From: Noviherbaspirillum sp. Root189
Lineage (GTDB): Bacteria; Pseudomonadota; Gammaproteobacteria; Burkholderiales; Burkholderiaceae_D
Direction: 5' to 3'
Assembly: GCF_001428545.1 (NCBI RefSeq)
Contig: NZ_LMHZ01000022.1
Coordinates: 1 to 64,000, forward strand
Length of the DNA: 64,000 bases
Shown here one piece after another: positions 1 to 8,779 of the stretch (its first letter is position 1; every line of letters starts with the position of its first letter). The notes under the pieces were generated by a model. That model was not told the origin of the DNA and did not search any database. It worked only from the letters and a program-made list of their open reading frames with translations. Made by a program: the position numbers and the translations under genes.

Positions 1-1
1 T

Positions 2-127
2 TACCTCCACCGCTGCTCCGGTAGCTTCCGGCGGGAGCACTTCGCCGGGCGGGGCTTCCACCCGCTGGAACTACATCGCCTTATCACGGCGCACACCCGC
101 AGCAGCCAATCTTTGCGCGACTACTGA
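2..127 (+). CDS. Possible C-terminal end of a gene cut by the window edge
   Basis: An open frame runs from base 2 to a TGA at 125-127 and could be the last 41 residues of a gene that begins before the window. The translated stretch is rich in His and Arg (it ends ...SLRDY). I recognise no family in it. The downstream gene runs on the opposite strand, so convergent ends here would make sense. A chance open frame is equally possible. Confidence 0.2.
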   Translation, partial: YLHRCSGSFRREHFAGRGFHPLELHRLITAHTRSSQSLRDY

Positions 128-188
128 TTTGCTGAAAACGCCATCTGCTCGCTCGTCGGCAGATTTTCATCGGGCGCTCGCAAGCAAT

Positions 189-1502
189 TTACCGGTGCGC
201 AGACCATTCCAGAAGCATGTCGATCGCTATGGCAAGTTGCCCTGCAGAGCCCCGGTACTCGCCTGAACCCTGTGCTATCCCCTCGCGGGTATACCACTCG
301 AAAAACGCATCGTCTCGCAGCACACGGTCCAGCATTGGGGCAATCTCCTGGTAGGCAGCGGCCGCCTGTCCGTGTGCAACCATCTGTTGAATAATACGGC
401 CGCCGAACCATGGCCAGTCGCCACCGTTCTGGTACACATATTCTGCGCCCATGTAGTCTTTATTCTGAAAGAATCCTGCGGGATAGGATGGATAGAGAGA
501 GACGCCAACGGTCCCCGAGCCGGAGTCGTTCTTGTTTTTGATCATCCGGGTAAAAGCTTGTGTGACTTCCGCTGGCTCAAGCAGGCCAGCCTGGATCGCT
601 ACCGCTGTCCCCCCTTGGAAATAAATTCGGGACTCGTCAAAAGCCGACGGAAACGGCGATCCTCGATCAAGATAAATGTGCGGCACAAACTGCTTGCCGT
701 TCCACAGGTGAGTCCGCACCGCGGCGCGTAATTCACGCTCCCTGACAGCCCAGGCGCTGGCGTCGCGTCCCGCTTTACTTAATAGAGTTTGCAGGTCGGC
801 CAGTGCCAGCGTCAGCATTGCGTTGTCATAGATACTCAAGCTTGGATGGCTGGCCGCATTCAGGTAGACACCCGGGGTATCTTCGGGTTGTACGTCGCCC
901 CAATCCGCGCGCGTGCCGCCGAACACTAGACCGTAACCGTCGGCAAAGCGCTGCTTGTACAGGAACATGAGTGCGTGTTCGAGGCGCTCAATCACGGAAA
1001 CACCGCGAACATCTTCTACCAGAAACGCCGTGTCACCGGTCATTGCGATGTACTTTCCGACCGCCTGGACAAGCGAGCTTTCCTGGTCACTTTCGACCGT
1101 GGCTTTGAAGGTTGAACCGTCATGCACGGTGATTCCATCGACGACGTTTCCATCGTCTCCCTGATGCTCCAGGAACTGTTTGAGCTGGGATCGCACTTTT
1201 TGTGCTCCCTGCCCTTCGATTGCAATTTCAACAAATGTGTTGAGATCCCGGATAAACACGGCCGGATAACCACTGCCGGCGGTAAGCTCCCTGGCTGCAA
1301 GCTGCCGGGCCTTAGCGCGCACAAGAGGAAGTCGCGTATCGTTTCGTATGGAATTGGCGAGCCTTGACTCATCTGATATTTCCTCCCCTCCCCCACACGC
1401 AGAAAGTAAGAGCGTAAAAACAAAGGTCAAGAGACGAGGCGAGGCTGGCTTAAAAGAAAACATTGGCTTGAGCATGAGAAACGGCATTAAGAGCGTTTCC
1501 AT
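189..1502 (-). CDS. Lipoprotein, six-hairpin (alpha/alpha) glycosidase-like
   Basis: Predicted exported lipoprotein of about 437 residues with a catalytic domain resembling the (alpha/alpha)6-barrel glycosidases. The N-terminus has a hydrophobic stretch ending in a lipobox (LLLSAC) followed by GGGEE, so it should be lipidated and attached to a membrane. The body has the aromatic motifs typical of six-hairpin glycosidases: FIRDLNTF near the start, a central GGTRADWGD, and NGGDWPWFGGR near the C-terminus. I place the start at the ATG at 1502; ATGs at 1487, 1475 and 1463 are also possible and all keep the signal peptide. The open frame extends further upstream to 1673, but that part lacks signal-peptide character. 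The substrate is not predictable, though an oligosaccharide is likely. It stands alone, convergent to whatever ends at 127. Confidence 0.75.
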   Translation of the reverse strand: METLLMPFLMLKPMFSFKPASPRLLTFVFTLLLSACGGGEEISDESRLANSIRNDTRLPLVRAKARQLAARELTAGSGYPAVFIRDLNTFVEIAIEGQGAQKVRSQLKQFLEHQGDDGNVVDGITVHDGSTFKATVESDQESSLVQAVGKYIAMTGDTAFLVEDVRGVSVIERLEHALMFLYKQRFADGYGLVFGGTRADWGDVQPEDTPGVYLNAASHPSLSIYDNAMLTLALADLQTLLSKAGRDASAWAVRERELRAAVRTHLWNGKQFVPHIYLDRGSPFPSAFDESRIYFQGGTAVAIQAGLLEPAEVTQAFTRMIKNKNDSGSGTVGVSLYPSYPAGFFQNKDYMGAEYVYQNGGDWPWFGGRIIQQMVAHGQAAAAYQEIAPMLDRVLRDDAFFEWYTREGIAQGSGEYRGSAGQLAIAIDMLLEWSAHR

Positions 1503-1768
1503 GATGCAAAAGTTCAGTGTTTTATCTGTTTTACTTTTTATAGAACGAGTTGCGTTAATTCTGCCAATAACCTCGCATCCACACGGTGCGTTGAAGTACC
1601 TACCTCCAGGTTCTTTTAAAAAGTACGCCTTCTCTCTAATACCGACGATACTGGTAAGCAGGGGCGAGTCCATCGCGGAGGCAATGGCGGCTCGGCCGCA
1701 TCACTGGGTAGAAGCTCTATTGAGATAGCTGGCAAACGAAGTAAATATTGACGTTGTAAAATGCGCTG

Positions 1769-2164
1769 ATGACCAAGATCGATTCTCTACTTTCGGGCCT
1801 GAGAAACAACGGCTACGCTTACGCTGCCGATTACATTGAAGTACTTCAAGCCGAGATTAAGTTTCGCCAGGAGGCGGAAAAAACCTTGGCCGCCAGATAT
1901 CAAGAAGCACTTGGCGAGCAAGCTGCCCTACAGGAGCAGTTGGCTGTCTTGCAGCACCAGAACGCGGATGCCAGAGCCGCAGTGAACGCACTCATTTCCG
2001 CAAAACCGTATGAACGGACGAACGCAAGGCATGCCTTAGAAGATCCTGAGACGGCTCTCTATCACCTTAGGAAACTCCTCGCGGATGAAAATTACGCTGC
2101 GTCGTTTGAAGACACGGCATCCTATCGCGAAGCCCTACTGCAATTTATTCCAGATCCGGAATAG
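1769..2164 (+). CDS. Small coiled-coil protein of unknown function
   Basis: A 131-residue protein I cannot assign. Residues about 28-75 have strong heptad character (AEIKFRQEAEKTLAARYQEA, then EQAALQEQLAVLQHQNADAR), so it probably forms a coiled-coil dimer or trimer. It has no signal peptide or membrane segment. The C-terminal third is acidic and ends in IPDPE. The ATG at 1769 has no clear Shine-Dalgarno sequence. It lies alone between a minus-strand lipoprotein gene and a gene-free stretch, so context says little. Confidence 0.5.
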   Translation: MTKIDSLLSGLRNNGYAYAADYIEVLQAEIKFRQEAEKTLAARYQEALGEQAALQEQLAVLQHQNADARAAVNALISAKPYERTNARHALEDPETALYHLRKLLADENYAASFEDTASYREALLQFIPDPE

Positions 2165-2500
2165 GCGTCGAAAGCGCATTATTTCATCGGTATGTTTTTA
2201 AACTTGTCATCAGCATCCTCGAAAGTGATCCATGGTGCGCTAATGGACGCACGTGTCGCACCTATATCTACAGGAAGGTCAGATAGCTCAGCCGATCTTT
2301 CAAATTTTTTGTTCAAGCCATTCACAGCGGTTCAATTAAGAACCTGCCCGATACATGCTACGACTTGATCGCATTCATTCGCTTGGTCTAGCATTCCTGC
2401 TGAAGTCTTTCGGCAAGGGTGCCAATGGCAGCGCATGCGCGAACCTACGCATACCGTCCCGGCTAAGGATCGGCTAGCTTGGTGAAGATTGACGGTTGCA
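2165..2500. other. Gene-free stretch of about 336 bp
   Basis: I see no convincing gene in this interval. Open frames on either strand are short and lack Shine-Dalgarno sequences or recognisable motifs. It lies between the 3' ends of two convergent small genes. I saw no strong terminator hairpin. Confidence 0.5.
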
Positions 2501-2767
2501 TCAAGCAAAATCAGGCGGGGCTTGCACTGGATCGGGCGCATTGTATTTAGCCCGAAGACCCCGCACTGCATCCAAGATCCGATCTCGGCATACGCGTACG
2601 TCGTCGCGATCATCCGACCATGAATTGAGGTCCCAATTACAGCCATCTGCATCAGGTTCATGCACATATGCCGAGGCAATTTTTACGTCCCGACATTCCT
2701 CGTGCTTCTCCATCTCAGCAGCAATCAAGGCGTTGATTTGCTCGATTGAAACAATCTGACGTGTCAT
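2501..2767 (-). CDS. Small acidic hypothetical protein
   Basis: An 88-residue soluble protein of unknown function. The start is well supported: AAGGAGG lies 6 bases before the ATG at 2765-2767. The protein is acidic, with a cluster of Asp/Arg (WSDDRDDVRVCRDRI) and a Pro-rich tail. It has no signal peptide or membrane segment. It is followed in the same orientation by no close partner; the next minus-strand gene upstream starts at 3164. I recognise no family. Confidence 0.6.
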   Translation of the reverse strand: MTRQIVSIEQINALIAAEMEKHEECRDVKIASAYVHEPDADGCNWDLNSWSDDRDDVRVCRDRILDAVRGLRAKYNAPDPVQAPPDFA

Positions 2768-2960
2768 TCCGGCCTCCTTGGTTGGTCACGTTTCTGAGAG
2801 CCTCCCAGACAGCGACAACACTGATACGGTGTTCGACAAGGAAGGCAGCGAACCGGTCTGGTCGCGTTACCTCGACGGGCACATGTGACGTTATTCCGGC
2901 GGCATGCCAGCTCCACCCACGTACCGGGCGGTCCTTTCGTAAGGCCCGAGAGTGCAGTAT

Positions 2961-3164
2961 TTACTCACTGGGATTAAGGGACTGAAGCTGTGTGTACAAG
3001 TGCATTTTGCGGTCATGTACTTCCTCCATATGCTTAGTAGCTTCCATGGCTTGGGCCATACCAAGTTCCGCAGCAGGAATTACCGAATTGATGGCTTCAA
3101 GCTCCTCTTCTGTTGCCTTCCTGAATTCTTCCATCAAGGCCTTGAATTGGTCACTAATGATCAT
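2961..3164 (-). CDS. Small helical hypothetical protein
   Basis: A 67-residue protein starting MIISDQFKALMEEFRKA. The start is set by a GGAGG five bases before the ATG at 3162-3164; the in-frame TTG at 3176 lies on the Shine-Dalgarno side and is unlikely to be used. The sequence is mostly charged amphipathic helix (EEFRKATEEELEAINSV) and has no membrane segment. It is oriented the same way as the gene at 2501-2767 but about 190 bp away. Function unknown. Confidence 0.55.
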   Translation of the reverse strand: MIISDQFKALMEEFRKATEEELEAINSVIPAAELGMAQAMEATKHMEEVHDRKMHLYTQLQSLNPSE

Positions 3165-3470
3165 CTGTACCTCCAAAAAGAAGGGGAAATCCTAGCATGA
3201 AAGAACGCCTATCTTTTTAAGCCATTGAAGTGATCGCCTGGACGGAAAAATACAAATAAGTGAAAGCAAAAGGACTTCAGTAAAAACTTCGCATATCAAC
3301 ATCTTCAACTAAGCAAAGTTGCTGATTAAGGCAGCACTCCTTGTGATTTTCGGTTATTGCCTTATAGAAATACTCAGTTTTATAATATAACGGCTTTGCA
3401 ATTCGTCAATGACATCCCAGTGATTTGTAAATGCCTGTGCAAATCACTTCACCACAGAACAGGAGTAACA

Positions 3471-4412
3471 ATGGCGCTTACCAGCCAGCAGAATGAATTA
3501 GTTAAACTCTACGTCGCCGGATTTCTTCGAGCGCCAGAAAAAGGCGGCTTTGAATACTGGTCATCATTGCTTTCCGCAGGAAAGAGCATGGCGGAGGTGG
3601 CTGACATCATTTTCAAGTTACCGATCGTCGAGCAGGTATATCCGGCTGGACTGTCCAACGCCGATTTTGTGACCAAGATTTATCAGAATGTCTTCAATAA
3701 AGCCCCTGATGCGGGTGGCTTGGCATACTGGACTGATGGTTTAGATAAAAGCGGACAGCGTGGCCAACTGGTTCTCGACATGATCAATGCCGGGATGAAT
3801 TCGCCTGAAGGCACGCCTGGAAAAGCCTTTATCGTCAATCGTGTTTCTACTGCCAGCTTTGCTGCGGAAGTACAGATTTTGCAGCAAAAAGAGCTTGCAC
3901 CTGATACGCTCAAATCCCTTCTCGCCCAAGTGACGGACAGTATTAACTCCGTGCCGGCTGTCAATGCGGCTACGAATACCGAGCTGGCGAATGTGGTTGG
4001 CGCCGTTGCTAAAGCTTTCGCAATTGAGTTCATAGATGCCGCGATCCACTGGCAGATCGACAAAAAGTCGTACATCATGGAAGGTTTCGACGGTTTGGAA
4101 ATACAGCCGGGCACAACACATACGGGATTCGCAGATCTGTTTTCGATGGACCTTCATCCGGATGTGTCACCGACGACGCCGGGATACATCACGGTGCAGT
4201 TATACGGCGACAATAACCATAACTGGAAACTGACTGCGAGCGACATGGCGGAGTATGTACAAGTGCTGGAGACTGACGCCTACATCAATCGCTCCATTAC
4301 CTACCAAGAAACGCAAAATTTTGACGCCTACCTCCAAGATACCTTAGCGTCGGCCAGCGTCTACGATCTGCTTGTCGCACAAGGGCCGCAGTTGCCGGCT
4401 TTCTGGTTTTAA
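3471..4412 (+). CDS. DUF4214-domain protein
   Basis: A 313-residue protein with two DUF4214-type helical units (residues about 8-50 and 55-100). Each carries the signature of an aromatic residue, a R/KAP(D/E) turn and a GGxxYW motif (LRAPEKGGFEYW and NKAPDAGGLAYW). In other bacteria this domain occurs in secreted adhesins, S-layer-like and haemolysin-type proteins. The C-terminal 200 residues match nothing I know and end in LPAFWF. No signal peptide is visible; an aromatic C-terminus could fit a type I secretion signal, but that is inference. The start at 3471 is chosen from AGGAG seven bases upstream; the longer frame back to 3357 lacks a ribosome site. It stands alone and is followed by a hairpin. 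Confidence 0.75.
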   Translation: MALTSQQNELVKLYVAGFLRAPEKGGFEYWSSLLSAGKSMAEVADIIFKLPIVEQVYPAGLSNADFVTKIYQNVFNKAPDAGGLAYWTDGLDKSGQRGQLVLDMINAGMNSPEGTPGKAFIVNRVSTASFAAEVQILQQKELAPDTLKSLLAQVTDSINSVPAVNAATNTELANVVGAVAKAFAIEFIDAAIHWQIDKKSYIMEGFDGLEIQPGTTHTGFADLFSMDLHPDVSPTTPGYITVQLYGDNNHNWKLTASDMAEYVQVLETDAYINRSITYQETQNFDAYLQDTLASASVYDLLVAQGPQLPAFWF

Positions 4413-4438
4413 AGCCATTTCTTTCTGACCGTACTGTC

Positions 4439-4461
4439 GTCCCGGACGCATTGTCCGGGAC
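4439..4461 (+). terminator. Hairpin after the DUF4214 gene
   Basis: A perfect 9-bp stem (GTCCCGGAC / GTCCGGGAC) with a 5-base loop begins 27 bases after the stop codon at 4412. No T-run follows, so it is either a weak terminator or a 3'-end stabilising hairpin. Confidence 0.5.
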
Positions 4462-4805
4462 ACTAGATCACCGATGCCCGCACGCCGCGTTGAATAGGAT
4501 TCTTATTGCATTGTTGGTTCTTGGTCCATCAACTAGGCATCGCGGTGCAGATCAGATGGCCGACTCGCGTGGGGGTCTCGGCAAGCAACTCAGCACACGC
4601 CGTTTGATTTATTAAGAAATGAAGTGATTACGTCCAAGCAAAGTTTTGCAAAGTTGCAAAAGTGACGATTTGGGCGTAGTGCCAAACAGGAACGCGCGAT
4701 TTTACGCGGTGTCGTTTCGAACTTAGGCGAATAGAAAAGCCGGAAAGCCTTGAACTTAAATTTAGTGGCTTCACAGCAAACTGCGGGATAAATCGTGAAG
4801 CTATT
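4462..4805. other. Gene-free stretch upstream of tRNA-Leu 3' end
   Basis: This interval of about 340 bp has no gene I can support. The open frames that cross it on the minus strand start inside the tRNA-Leu gene and have no ribosome site. No integrase or attachment-site duplication of the tRNA 3' end is visible within the window. Confidence 0.4.
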
Positions 4806-4890
4806 TGGTGCCCAAAAGAGGACTCGAACCTCCACACCTTTCGGCACAGCGACCTCAACGCTGCGTGTCTACCAATTCCACCATCTGGGC
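4806..4890 (-). tRNA. tRNA-Leu (anticodon GAG)
   Basis: On the minus strand the sequence folds as a class II tRNA of 85 bases. The acceptor begins GCCCAGA and pairs with TTTGGGC; the anticodon stem CAGCG/CGCTG encloses loop TTGAGGT, giving anticodon GAG. A variable arm (TGCCGAAAGGTG) and the T-loop GGTTCGAGTCC follow. CCA is encoded (4806-4808). It reads CUC/CUU leucine codons. Confidence 0.96.
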
Positions 4891-4989
4891 ATTCCACAGA
4901 TTGTCATGTCCATGCGCATACAACAAAACCACATAGGACCAATAGAAAGGGATTGAGGAAATATCCACAATCCCTTTCCTGACAAATAC

Positions 4990-5066
4990 TGGTGCGGCTG
5001 GCAGGAATCGAACCCACGACCCCTTGGTTCGTAGCCAAGTACTCTATCCAGCTGAGCTACAGCCGC
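4990..5066 (-). tRNA. tRNA-Arg (anticodon ACG)
   Basis: On the minus strand a 77-base tRNA with acceptor GCGGCTG/CAGCCGC, D-arm GCTCAGCTGGATAGAGT, anticodon stem CTTGG/CCAAG with loop CTACGAA (anticodon ACG) and T-loop GGTTCGAATCC. CCA is encoded. It reads CGN arginine codons after A34-to-inosine editing. It lies 99 bp upstream of tRNA-Leu in the same orientation, so the pair may share one transcript. Confidence 0.96.
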
Positions 5067-5279
5067 AAAGCGCAGGAGTGTAGCACGCGGGCCGCAAAAT
5101 CGGAAGCCCAGTCATGGTGGCAATATTCCGAACTTGCCATGTCGTTGTACGAAGTCGAGCCAGCATGGCCGCAATAGCTATTCGTTTATGTAGCATTTAA
5201 CCGAGCCCTCCAGACATCGCCAGAATTTTGATCGGGACATAAACCGAGTCGCTGGTTGGCAAGCTCCAAGCGTGTTGTA

Positions 5280-6080
5280 TCAGGTTTTTCCTGCAACCAG
5301 TTCACCCGGCGTCATCCCCATCTGCTCGCGAAACGCGGCAACGAAAGCAGACATGCTTTCATATCCGCAGGCCAAAGCCACGTCGGTCACGCGCTCACCA
5401 CGTTCAAGCAACGGTAAGGAACTGAGCAGCCTTGACCGCTGCCGCCAGCGCCGGAAGCTCAAGCCTGTTTCCTGGACAAATAAGCGGCTGAGCGAGCGTT
5501 CCGACAGCTGCATTTGCCGGCTGTAGTTGGAGAGACTTTTGCGACTATCCGGTTTTGCCTGCAGTTCCTCACACAACTTTCGGAGACGCCGGTCATTCGG
5601 CCACGGTAGAGCGAGGTCGGCTTCCGGTGCCGCAGCTAGCTGATCAAGCAGGACGCGGACGAGCCGTCCATCGCTACCCTCTTCGTCGTATTCAACGCGA
5701 AGCTCGCTAAATGTGCGGATCAGTTCGCGCATCAATGGTGTTACCACGAGTACCCGGCACGCAGGATGACAGGCAACCGCATCCGGATCGATGTAAAGGC
5801 TTCTGATTTCTGTATCCGGCGCACTGCGCACGGCGTGCGATACGCGCGCGGGTATCCAGATTGCACGATGTGGCGGCGCGACGAAGCGCCCTGTTGCGGT
5901 GGATACTTCAATGACGCCACGAATTGCATATGACAGTTGGACCCACTGATGAGTATGCCGGTGTCCGATAGCAACGTTTGGGAGGCCCTGAGCACTCCCA
6001 AAGACCGGCCTAGGCAACGCAGTCAATGCTTCAAGCTCGGTCTGAGAAACAACGGGCGTGTCCGATTGGCGATGTTTCAT
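5280..6080 (-). CDS. AraC-family transcriptional regulator with cupin domain
   Basis: A 266-residue regulator. Residues about 15-110 form a cupin-type sensor (GHRHTHQWVQLSYAIRGV, with His residues of the metal or ligand pocket, and PPHRAIWIPARVSHAV). Residues about 165-262 hold the two AraC helix-turn-helix motifs (LSERSLSRLFVQETGLSF and VTDVALACGYESMSAFVAAF). The architecture matches the NimR/YeaM-type group, which often controls a neighbouring transporter. It is divergent from the carrier gene at 6130 across only 49 bp, so it most likely regulates that gene and itself. The ATG at 6080 has only a weak ribosome site. Confidence 0.9.
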   Translation of the reverse strand: MKHRQSDTPVVSQTELEALTALPRPVFGSAQGLPNVAIGHRHTHQWVQLSYAIRGVIEVSTATGRFVAPPHRAIWIPARVSHAVRSAPDTEIRSLYIDPDAVACHPACRVLVVTPLMRELIRTFSELRVEYDEEGSDGRLVRVLLDQLAAAPEADLALPWPNDRRLRKLCEELQAKPDSRKSLSNYSRQMQLSERSLSRLFVQETGLSFRRWRQRSRLLSSLPLLERGERVTDVALACGYESMSAFVAAFREQMGMTPGELVAGKT

Positions 6081-6129
6081 ATCAGTTTAGCGATAAACGT
6101 TCGCAAAACAACACGGTAATGTATTACTA

Positions 6130-7167
6130 ATGGCCCTGCAAGCAGGTTTTATATTTGATTTTATGGTTCTCATGTCACGTCTGCGTTCCTTGTTTGACAA
6201 CTTCACCGTGTTACTTATCGTGGTGATCGCTGCCGCCAGTTTCTTCCCGGTTTACGGTAACGGTGCGGTGATCTTTGAAGCCGTAACAAGCTTTGCCGTC
6301 GCTCTCCTCTTTTTCATGCATGGAGCCAAACTGTCACGGCAGGCGATTATTGCCGGCGCGATGCATTGGCGGCTGCACGCGCTGGTTTTTGGATTTACAT
6401 TTGTGCTTTTCCCCGCTATTGGATGGGCTCTTAAGCCTGTTCTGGAACCCTTGCTTGGCGCGGGCCTGTACATGGGGATCCTTTATCTGTGCGCGTTGCC
6501 GGGAACCGTTCAGTCCGCAATCGCATTTACCTCACTTGCCCGCGGCAATGTCCCGGCAGCCGTATGCAGTGCGTCCGCATCCAGTCTAATCGGGATTGTC
6601 GTTACACCACTTTTGCTGAGCGTCCTTCTTCACACAAACGGCACGGGGCGTTCTACCGTGGACGCCATCCTTCATATCGCGGTTCAGTTGCTGTTGCCTT
6701 TTCTGGCTGGTCATCTTCTACGGCCATGGATCGGGCAGTGGATCGAACGGCATCGTTCAACGCTGGCTCGCGTGGACCAGAGTTCAATCCTGCTTGTGGT
6801 CTATACCGCTTTCAGTGCATCCGTGATCGGTGGCCTTTGGCAAGTGGTGCCGCCTTTGGCGTTGATCTCATTGACGCTGGTATGCTGTTTTTTGCTTGGC
6901 CTACTGCTTTTTGTGACGGCGACCATCTCCCGCTCATTAGGGTTCAGCAAGGAAGACGAGATCACGGCCGTTTTCTGTGGATCGAAAAAGAGCATGGCCA
7001 CCGGTGTCCCCATGGCACACATGCTGTTTGCGGGTGCTTCGATCGGTCCGCTCCTGTTACCGTTAATGATTTTTCATCAGATCCAATTGATGGCCTGCGC
7101 GGTGCTGGCACAGAGATACGCGCGGCGCAATGATGCATCGGATGCCGGAGCGGCATTCGCCAAGTAA
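6130..7167 (+). CDS. Bile acid:sodium symporter-like carrier (YfeH/SBF-like family)
   Basis: A 345-residue integral inner-membrane protein with about ten hydrophobic segments. It resembles the YfeH / SLC10A7-like branch of the bile-acid/sodium symporter superfamily (SBF-like). Family-type motifs include FFMHGAKLS in the early third, LCALPGTVQSAIAFTS in the middle and FCGSKKSMATGVPMA late. The substrate is unknown; an organic anion is usual for the fold. The divergent AraC regulator suggests induction by the substrate. ATGs at 6163 and 6172 are alternative starts, because no candidate has a strong Shine-Dalgarno sequence and the first 14 residues are not needed for the fold. Confidence 0.85.
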   Translation: MALQAGFIFDFMVLMSRLRSLFDNFTVLLIVVIAAASFFPVYGNGAVIFEAVTSFAVALLFFMHGAKLSRQAIIAGAMHWRLHALVFGFTFVLFPAIGWALKPVLEPLLGAGLYMGILYLCALPGTVQSAIAFTSLARGNVPAAVCSASASSLIGIVVTPLLLSVLLHTNGTGRSTVDAILHIAVQLLLPFLAGHLLRPWIGQWIERHRSTLARVDQSSILLVVYTAFSASVIGGLWQVVPPLALISLTLVCCFLLGLLLFVTATISRSLGFSKEDEITAVFCGSKKSMATGVPMAHMLFAGASIGPLLLPLMIFHQIQLMACAVLAQRYARRNDASDAGAAFAK

Positions 7168-7242
7168 GTCGCTAAGTAAGTCCGGGTTGCCGGACAAGCC
7201 GCGTGTGCTGGCGACAGTCAGTTGTTTTCTGCGAGGTGAAAA

Positions 7243-8028
7243 ATGAAGCAGCTCCGAAAACGTCTGCCCGGGGAGAGCATTGTGGGAACCATCGAGTCCC
7301 CACCGACTGCAAAACATTTTTTACGAACAACGGATGGCAGGGTTCCGTTCAAGCTTCCCGCACAGCACGGAACTACGGTCTCAGAATTCATTATCCGACG
7401 AACAGGTAGTACCAATACTGTAGGCAAGTTCCTGCTTGACCGGTACAACGACCGGTTACTATGGACTGCGACGCGCCCCATACTTCTCTGCAGGGCAGAT
7501 AAACGCACTTACCATCGAAAGATCCTTGTCCCGGTTGATTTTACGGAGAGAGCGAGAATTGCAGCCGAGTTCGCTATCGCCTGTTTTCCTTGCGCCCAAA
7601 TTGTTTTTCTGAACGCGTTTCAGGGGCCTGAGAATTCCTTGCATGAGACTAGTCATGCATCAGGGGATGTTCGTTCGCAACGTCTGAGTTCTCATGAGCA
7701 GGCAATTGCGAAATTAGTGCACTTCACCGATCAACTTCGTCCATTTGACAACCTGGTATCTCACGTTGCACATTTTGGCTCTACTTTTTCTGTGATCGCT
7801 AATTACGCCACCAGGATGGACGCGGACCTGATACTTATCGGCCCTCAAGAACAGCTTTGCCTGAAGGATCTACTGTTTAGAAGTGCGGCATCACGTATCG
7901 CAAGCTGTACCAACGCGGATGTGCTGGTTGTGCCGCGCCGAATGAGCGAGCAAGGCATCTCTCCGGCGGTTCCCAATGGTACCGCACGCGAGCGCCAACG
8001 GATAATGCCCACGCTGTCCTCTTACTAA
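7243..8028 (+). CDS. Universal stress protein (UspA family), N-terminal domain incomplete
   Basis: A 261-residue cytoplasmic protein. Residues about 92-232 form a UspA domain starting KILVPVDFTERA and ending in a nucleotide-loop-like LILIGPQ... and DVLVVPRR. Residues about 45-85 (TTVSEFIIRR, then FLLDRYNDRLLWTATRPILLCR) look like the last third of a preceding Usp domain, so this appears to be a tandem Usp protein that lost most of its first domain, or uses a diverged one. The canonical G-2x-G-9x-G(S/T) ATP-binding pattern is not evident at the end of the intact domain. A ribosome site (GAGGTG) precedes the ATG. Likely role is stress tolerance; no partner gene is obvious. Confidence 0.75.
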   Translation: MKQLRKRLPGESIVGTIESPPTAKHFLRTTDGRVPFKLPAQHGTTVSEFIIRRTGSTNTVGKFLLDRYNDRLLWTATRPILLCRADKRTYHRKILVPVDFTERARIAAEFAIACFPCAQIVFLNAFQGPENSLHETSHASGDVRSQRLSSHEQAIAKLVHFTDQLRPFDNLVSHVAHFGSTFSVIANYATRMDADLILIGPQEQLCLKDLLFRSAASRIASCTNADVLVVPRRMSEQGISPAVPNGTARERQRIMPTLSSY

Positions 8029-8143
8029 CTCTAACCATCGTCCGCAAAACGCTGATGCAATCCCGGCGCATAATGACATTAGTATCGTGCAGATGCACTG
8101 CGACCATGCATTGCAAACATAGCAACTTCACAGAAAGGGTGGC

Positions 8144-8527
8144 ATGGACACGAAGAAGGCATTACTCGACTTGACGCGAGCACTGAGGAGTCTGCACCAG
8201 GCATTGGTGAAAGTTGTCCAGAAAGACTATGAGCGTGAATGGGGACAGGTCGACCCCAGCCAGTTGCTACAGCTGTTGACCCGCCATCCGCAGTTCGAAT
8301 GGCTGCATGGGCTTAGCGAATTTATGGTTGATGTCGATGCCCTGAGCGATGCTGAGATTATCGATGAACCGAGCGTTGTCGCAATCTACGCCCAAGCGCG
8401 CCGACTGATATCGTCCGACGATGATAGTCCCCTGGAATTCACCAGGCGCTACCTGGACGTTCTTCAAAACGATCCGGCACTGATAATCGAACATGCAACA
8501 GTACGGCGCATTCTTGATAGTCTTTAA
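8144..8527 (+). CDS. Conserved-looking hypothetical protein
   Basis: A 127-residue soluble helical protein beginning MDTKKALLDLTRALRSLHQA. A ribosome site (AAAGGG) precedes the ATG. It has no signal or membrane segment. It contains a short FEWLHGLSEFMVDVDAL motif and an acidic centre. I do not recognise the family with certainty. It follows the Usp gene by about 115 bp and precedes the DSF locus, so co-regulation with either is possible but unproven. Confidence 0.65.
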   Translation: MDTKKALLDLTRALRSLHQALVKVVQKDYEREWGQVDPSQLLQLLTRHPQFEWLHGLSEFMVDVDALSDAEIIDEPSVVAIYAQARRLISSDDDSPLEFTRRYLDVLQNDPALIIEHATVRRILDSL

Positions 8528-8779
8528 GACGGGTCGCCTATCTGATATATCGACGGTCGCACTTTTGCAACTCCGGCAACGCTTTTTGTTTTAGGAAGGT
8601 CCTCATATGGCATGATGTACGGGGGTGTCAATTAAAAAATACGTCTTATCAAGCTTTTGGCGGCGGCGTTGTGCCGTAGAATGCAGTAATATTGATGTAA
8701 AGCAACTTAGTGGTGTGTCGTCAGCGAATCCAGCAATCCAAGCAGATCCTGTCTACTGACTAACCAATTCACAATCGGC

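Noticed and set aside
4590-4897. Minus-strand open frames over the tRNA-Leu gene
   Set aside because: They begin in or upstream of the tRNA sequence, carry no ribosome site and look like translated tRNA.
4806-5066. tRNA genes as integration site of an island
   Set aside because: No integrase and no repeated tRNA 3' end are visible within the window.
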